From positions 242,691 to 306,690 of the forward strand of contig NZ_KZ819026.1 in assembly GCF_003115845.1 (NCBI RefSeq): a stretch of DNA of 64,000 bases. The letters run 5' to 3'. The position numbers were made by a program, and so were the translations under genes. Shown one piece after another: positions 60,961-64,000 of this stretch (positions are counted from its first letter, which is position 1; the number at the start of each line of letters is the position of its first letter). The stretch is from Brenneria roseae subsp. roseae. Its GTDB lineage: Bacteria > Pseudomonadota > Gammaproteobacteria > Enterobacterales > Enterobacteriaceae. The notes beneath the pieces were generated by a model. That model saw only the letters and a program-made list of their open reading frames with translations. It searched no databases and was not told where the DNA came from.

Positions 60961-61761
60961 ATGCCGGAACCAACGCCGCTTGCTCAACATGGAATGACGC
61001 AACAGGATGTCTCGCAGCAAACCCTATCCGAATTGGCCGCCGCCATCAGTGACACGCCCGCGCCGATTTATCAGCGGGTCAAACAGGCGATTATCAGTCA
61101 AATTCGCGGCGGCAACTGGAAGCCTCATCAGCGTGTACCGTCTGAAAGCGAGTTGGTGAATGAGTTGGGGGTCAGCCGCATGACCATTAACCGCGCATTG
61201 CGCGAACTGACCAGCGAAGGCTTTTTGATTCGTATGCAGGGGGTCGGCACCTTTGTTGCCGAAGCAAAAGCCTATACGCCGATGCTCGAAGTCCACAATA
61301 TTGCCGATGAAATCGCTCAGCGCGGCCATTGTCATAGCAGTAAGATTCTGATCTGCGAAGCCCGCCCGTCGGACGCAGAACAGGCCATGCAGTTGGGTAT
61401 CGTGACCGGAGAGATCCTGTTTTATTCACAAATCGTTCACTATGAAGATGAAACTCCGGTGCAAGTCGAAGAGCGTTTTGTCAATCCGCGAACGGCTCCC
61501 GACTACCTGCAACAGGTGATGAATAATGAAGCGCCTTACACCTACCTGATGAAAATTGCCCCGCTCACCGCCGGCGAGCATCGGGTGGAGGCCATCAGCG
61601 CCAACGATACCCTGCGCGAATTGTTGCGCTTGAAAGAGCATGAGCCCTGTTTGCTGATTCATCGCCGCACCTGGAGTGGCAGCCATGTCGTGACGGTGGC
61701 GCGCCTGATTTACCCCGGCTCCCGTTATCAACTTTTTGGACGCTTTACCAGCCACGGCTGA
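60961..61761 (+). CDS. hutC: Histidine-utilisation repressor HutC (GntR/UTRA)
   Basis: A 266-residue regulator from ATG 60961 after GAGGTAAGAG; a GTG at 60934 is also in frame. An N-terminal GntR winged helix has PAPIYQRVKQAIISQIRGGNWKPHQRVPSESELVNELGVSRMTINRALRELTSEGFLIRMQGVGTFV near residues 30-95. The C-terminal UTRA domain binds urocanate: FYSQIVHYEDETPVQVEERFVN and PYTYLMKIAPLTAGEHRVEA. Urocanate releases it from the operators seen in this cluster. It is divergent from hutF and upstream of hutI. Confidence 0.95.
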   Translation: MPEPTPLAQHGMTQQDVSQQTLSELAAAISDTPAPIYQRVKQAIISQIRGGNWKPHQRVPSESELVNELGVSRMTINRALRELTSEGFLIRMQGVGTFVAEAKAYTPMLEVHNIADEIAQRGHCHSSKILICEARPSDAEQAMQLGIVTGEILFYSQIVHYEDETPVQVEERFVNPRTAPDYLQQVMNNEAPYTYLMKIAPLTAGEHRVEAISANDTLRELLRLKEHEPCLLIHRRTWSGSHVVTVARLIYPGSRYQLFGRFTSHG

Positions 61762-61844
61762 TTGCTTTGACACCACCGGCAATAAGAAAAAACTATCGTT
61801 AGCCGACTTGCTGCGCTACCCGTTATGCGTTAGGTTGACTTTAG

Positions 61845-61857
61845 TTGTCTATACAAG
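61845..61857. promoter_or_regulatory. HutC operator at hutI
   Basis: TTGTCTATACAAG, with only the first base of the palindrome changed (G for C at 61844). It lies 24 bases upstream of the hutI start, so repression is expected. Confidence 0.8.
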
Positions 61858-61880
61858 AAGAATTTAGCCCGGAGCCGCGC

Positions 61881-63140
61881 ATGACGGTAATAAACACCTC
61901 TGGTTCACGCCCTTCCCATTCATCACCCTGCGACAGTCTGTGGCATGGCGCGACCTTGATCACCATGCAGGATGGCCGCTATACGCCGATTGAAGACGGC
62001 ACGATCGCCGTCAAAGGCGGCCGCATTATCTGGCTGGGAAAAACACAGGATTGCCCGCCATTTTCCGCCACGGCAGAGCACCGGTTTGACGGCGGCATTA
62101 TCACGCCCGGATTTATCGACTGTCATACCCATCTGGTGTTTGGCGGCGATCGCAGCAGTGAATTTGAACAACGTCTGAATGGCGTCAGCTATGCCGAAAT
62201 TGCCGCTCAGGGCGGCGGGATCATCGCCACCGTCAATGCCACACGTCAGGCCAGCGAGCAACAGTTGCTGAAGCAGGCGCTGTTTCGCCTGCGCCCGCTG
62301 CTGGCGGAGGGGATCACCTGTATTGAGATCAAATCCGGTTATGGGCTGAGTATTGAAAGTGAATTAAAGATGCTGCGGGTTATCCGTCAGTTAGATGCCC
62401 TGCTGCCAGTAGACGTCAAATCGACCTGTCTGGCCGCGCATGCGTTGCCGCCGGAATTCAAAGACCGCGCCGATGACTACATCACCCTGATTTGTGATGT
62501 GCTGTTGCCCGTGGTCGCCAGAGAAAAGCTGGCCGATGCGGTAGACGCCTTCTGTGAACATCTGGCATTTTCACCGGCACAGGTTGAACGGGTATTTAAT
62601 ACTGCCGAAGCGCTCGGATTACCGGTCAAATTGCATGCTGAACAGCTGTCGTCGCTGCATGGCAGTGCGCTGGCGGCCAGACACGCCGCCCTGTCGGCCG
62701 ATCATCTTGAATACGCCACCGACGAAGACGCGCAGGCCATGGCCGTCGGCGGCACCGTCGCGGTGCTGTTGCCCGGCGCCTATTATCTGTTGCGTGAAAC
62801 ACAGTGTCCGCCCATCGACAGTTTCCGCCGCCATCAGGTGCCCATGGCGCTGGCGAGCGATGCCAATCCCGGCACGTCTCCGGCTCTCTCCCTGCGCCTG
62901 ATGTTGAACATGGCCTGCACCCTATTCCGCCTGACGCCTGAAGAAGCGCTGGCGGGCGTGACCTGCCATGCGGCAAAAGCGCTGGGGTTACAGGCATCGC
63001 ACGGTACGCTGAAAACAGGCAACGTGGCTGATTTTATTCATTGGCCGCTGTCGCGTCCGGCAGAGCTGGTTTACTGGCTGGGCGGTCAGCTGCCCTGCAC
63101 CGTGGTTTATCGTGGAGAACACCGAGGAGATATCCGTTAA
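61881..63140 (+). CDS. hutI: Imidazolonepropionase HutI
   Basis: A 419-residue amidohydrolase from ATG 61881 with CCGGAG upstream; the TTG at 61845 lies in the operator. It opens imidazolonepropionate to formiminoglutamate. The metal motif is [19 protein letters not shown] near residue 80; the substrate-site [13 protein letters not shown] stretch [10 protein letters not shown] and [10 protein letters not shown] carry the third and fourth ligands. It shares one base with the hutG start (TAATG). Confidence 0.96.
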   Translation: MTVINTSGSRPSHSSPCDSLWHGATLITMQDGRYTPIEDGTIAVKGGRIIWLGKTQDCPPFSATAEHRFDGGIITPGFIDCHTHLVFGGDRSSEFEQRLNGVSYAEIAAQGGGIIATVNATRQASEQQLLKQALFRLRPLLAEGITCIEIKSGYGLSIESELKMLRVIRQLDALLPVDVKSTCLAAHALPPEFKDRADDYITLICDVLLPVVAREKLADAVDAFCEHLAFSPAQVERVFNTAEALGLPVKLHAEQLSSLHGSALAARHAALSADHLEYATDEDAQAMAVGGTVAVLLPGAYYLLRETQCPPIDSFRRHQVPMALASDANPGTSPALSLRLMLNMACTLFRLTPEEALAGVTCHAAKALGLQASHGTLKTGNVADFIHWPLSRPAELVYWLGGQLPCTVVYRGEHRGDIR

Positions 63141-63997
63141 TGAGCCAGCCGACCACCGACACCATTGCCGATCCTTACTCTTTTATCAGCGGGAATGCGC
63201 CGCTGTTAGTCAGTATTCCCCATGCCGGCACCCGGCTTACCCCCGAGGTGGAGCGTGCGCTAAGCGACGATGCCCGACCGCTTTCCGATACCGACTGGCA
63301 TATTCCGCGCTTGTACGATTTTGCGCGTTCGCTGGGCGCCAGTATCCTGGTCGGTCATTACTCGCGTTTTGTTATCGATTTAAACCGGCCTTCTGATGAC
63401 AAGCCGCTCTACGCCACCGCCACCACGGGCCTGTTTCCGGATACGCTGTTTGATGGCCGACCAACGTTCAAAGCTGGCATGGCGCCGTCTGGCCCGCAAC
63501 GCCAGCGCTATCTGGATGAGATTTGGCGACCCTACCACCAACAAATTCAGTCCGAACTGGCACGAATAAAGCAAACATTCGGTTATGCCTTATTATTTGA
63601 CGCCCACTCGATTGCCTCAGTCATTCCGCGACTGTTCGACGGTACATTACCCGACCTGAATATTGGTACGAACAGCGGAGCAAGCTGCGCCGCTGAATTA
63701 AGCGATATCCTGACGACCTGCTGTGAACAACAATCTCAATTCAGCCATGTGCTTAACGGTCGGTTCAAAGGCGGGTATATCACCCGGGCCTACGGCCAGC
63801 CCGATCGGGATATCCACGCGGTCCAGTTAGAACTCGCCCAGAGTAACTATATGGATGAAAGCGCGACTTATCCGTACGTTGAGGCTAAAGCCTCTCAGCT
63901 ACAGCTGCTGCTGAAACAAATGCTCGGCGGGATGCTGAACTGGGGACGCCACCGATACCCCAGCAAAGAATTAAGTATTTTTGATAAATCGCCATAA
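63140..63997 (+). CDS. hutG: N-formylglutamate deformylase HutG
   Basis: A 285-residue N-formylglutamate amidohydrolase family protein (PF05013). ATG 63140 overlaps the hutI stop by one base. Family motifs are VSIPHAGTRL near residue 25, DTDWHIPRLYDF, VDLNRP-like VIDLNRPSDD and LFDAHSIASVIPRLFDG. It yields glutamate and formate, the last step of the five-step route, and depends on HutF. It is not the arginase-type HutG of Klebsiella, as arginase motifs are absent. The gene is complete. Confidence 0.95.
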   Translation: MSQPTTDTIADPYSFISGNAPLLVSIPHAGTRLTPEVERALSDDARPLSDTDWHIPRLYDFARSLGASILVGHYSRFVIDLNRPSDDKPLYATATTGLFPDTLFDGRPTFKAGMAPSGPQRQRYLDEIWRPYHQQIQSELARIKQTFGYALLFDAHSIASVIPRLFDGTLPDLNIGTNSGASCAAELSDILTTCCEQQSQFSHVLNGRFKGGYITRAYGQPDRDIHAVQLELAQSNYMDESATYPYVEAKASQLQLLLKQMLGGMLNWGRHRYPSKELSIFDKSP

Positions 63998-64000
63998 ATT

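Overview
The window looks like a piece of a gamma-proteobacterial (Enterobacterales) chromosome, most likely a soft-rot or plant-associated member of the Pectobacteriaceae (Dickeya, Brenneria or Pectobacterium type). The genus is an inference, not read directly. It rests on enterobacterial gene order (hemA-prfA-prmC-sirB2-sirB1-kdsA; lolB-ispE-prs-ychH-pth-ychF; ydgH, pntAB, uspE, fnr, ogt), a glucosylglycerate-type osmolyte operon, a tannase/feruloyl-esterase-family enzyme and srfABC. I see no tRNA, rRNA, insertion sequence, prophage or CRISPR array.

The left part (about 1-16,000) is the replication-terminus region. It holds the end of bioD2, an MFS efflux pump, ynfD, ynfB, a ParD-like/map pair, ydfG, the glucosyl-3-phosphoglycerate synthase/phosphatase operon, pdxK, a secreted tannase/feruloyl esterase, two regulatory or binding-protein genes and hipBA. 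At 13507-13534 lies a 28-bp dif site that differs from the E. coli dif, as I remember it, by one base. It sits 83 bp downstream of hipA, as dif does next to hipA in E. coli, and a RelE/ParE-RHH toxin-antitoxin pair lies on its other side. Three perfect matches to the MatP site matS (GTGACRNYGTCAC) at 5735, 17220 and 54703 indicate that the whole window is in the Ter macrodomain.

The middle (16,000-46,400) is mostly conserved core: the srfABC operon, cytochromes b562 and b561, a Gfo/Idh/MocA oxidoreductase divergent from an unrecognised TIM-barrel-like protein, ogt, fnr with an FNR box in its promoter, uspE, pntAB, ydgH, and the kdsA-hemA and lolB-ychF clusters. An AraC regulator and an NTF2-like protein follow.

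The right part (47,000-64,000) is a histidine-utilisation island. It encodes the five-step route (HutH, HutU, HutI, HutF and a HutG of the N-formylglutamate amidohydrolase type), HutD and the repressor HutC. Four HutC-type operators (CTTGTCTATACAAG and variants) lie before hutH, before a TauABC/SsuABC-like transporter, between hutF and hutC, and before hutI. The hutH-hutU transcript appears to continue into a HisC-like aminotransferase and an iron-type alcohol dehydrogenase. This suggests a histidine/imidazolepyruvate/imidazolelactate side branch, the most interesting untested hypothesis here. A second TauABC-like transporter converges on the end of that operon.
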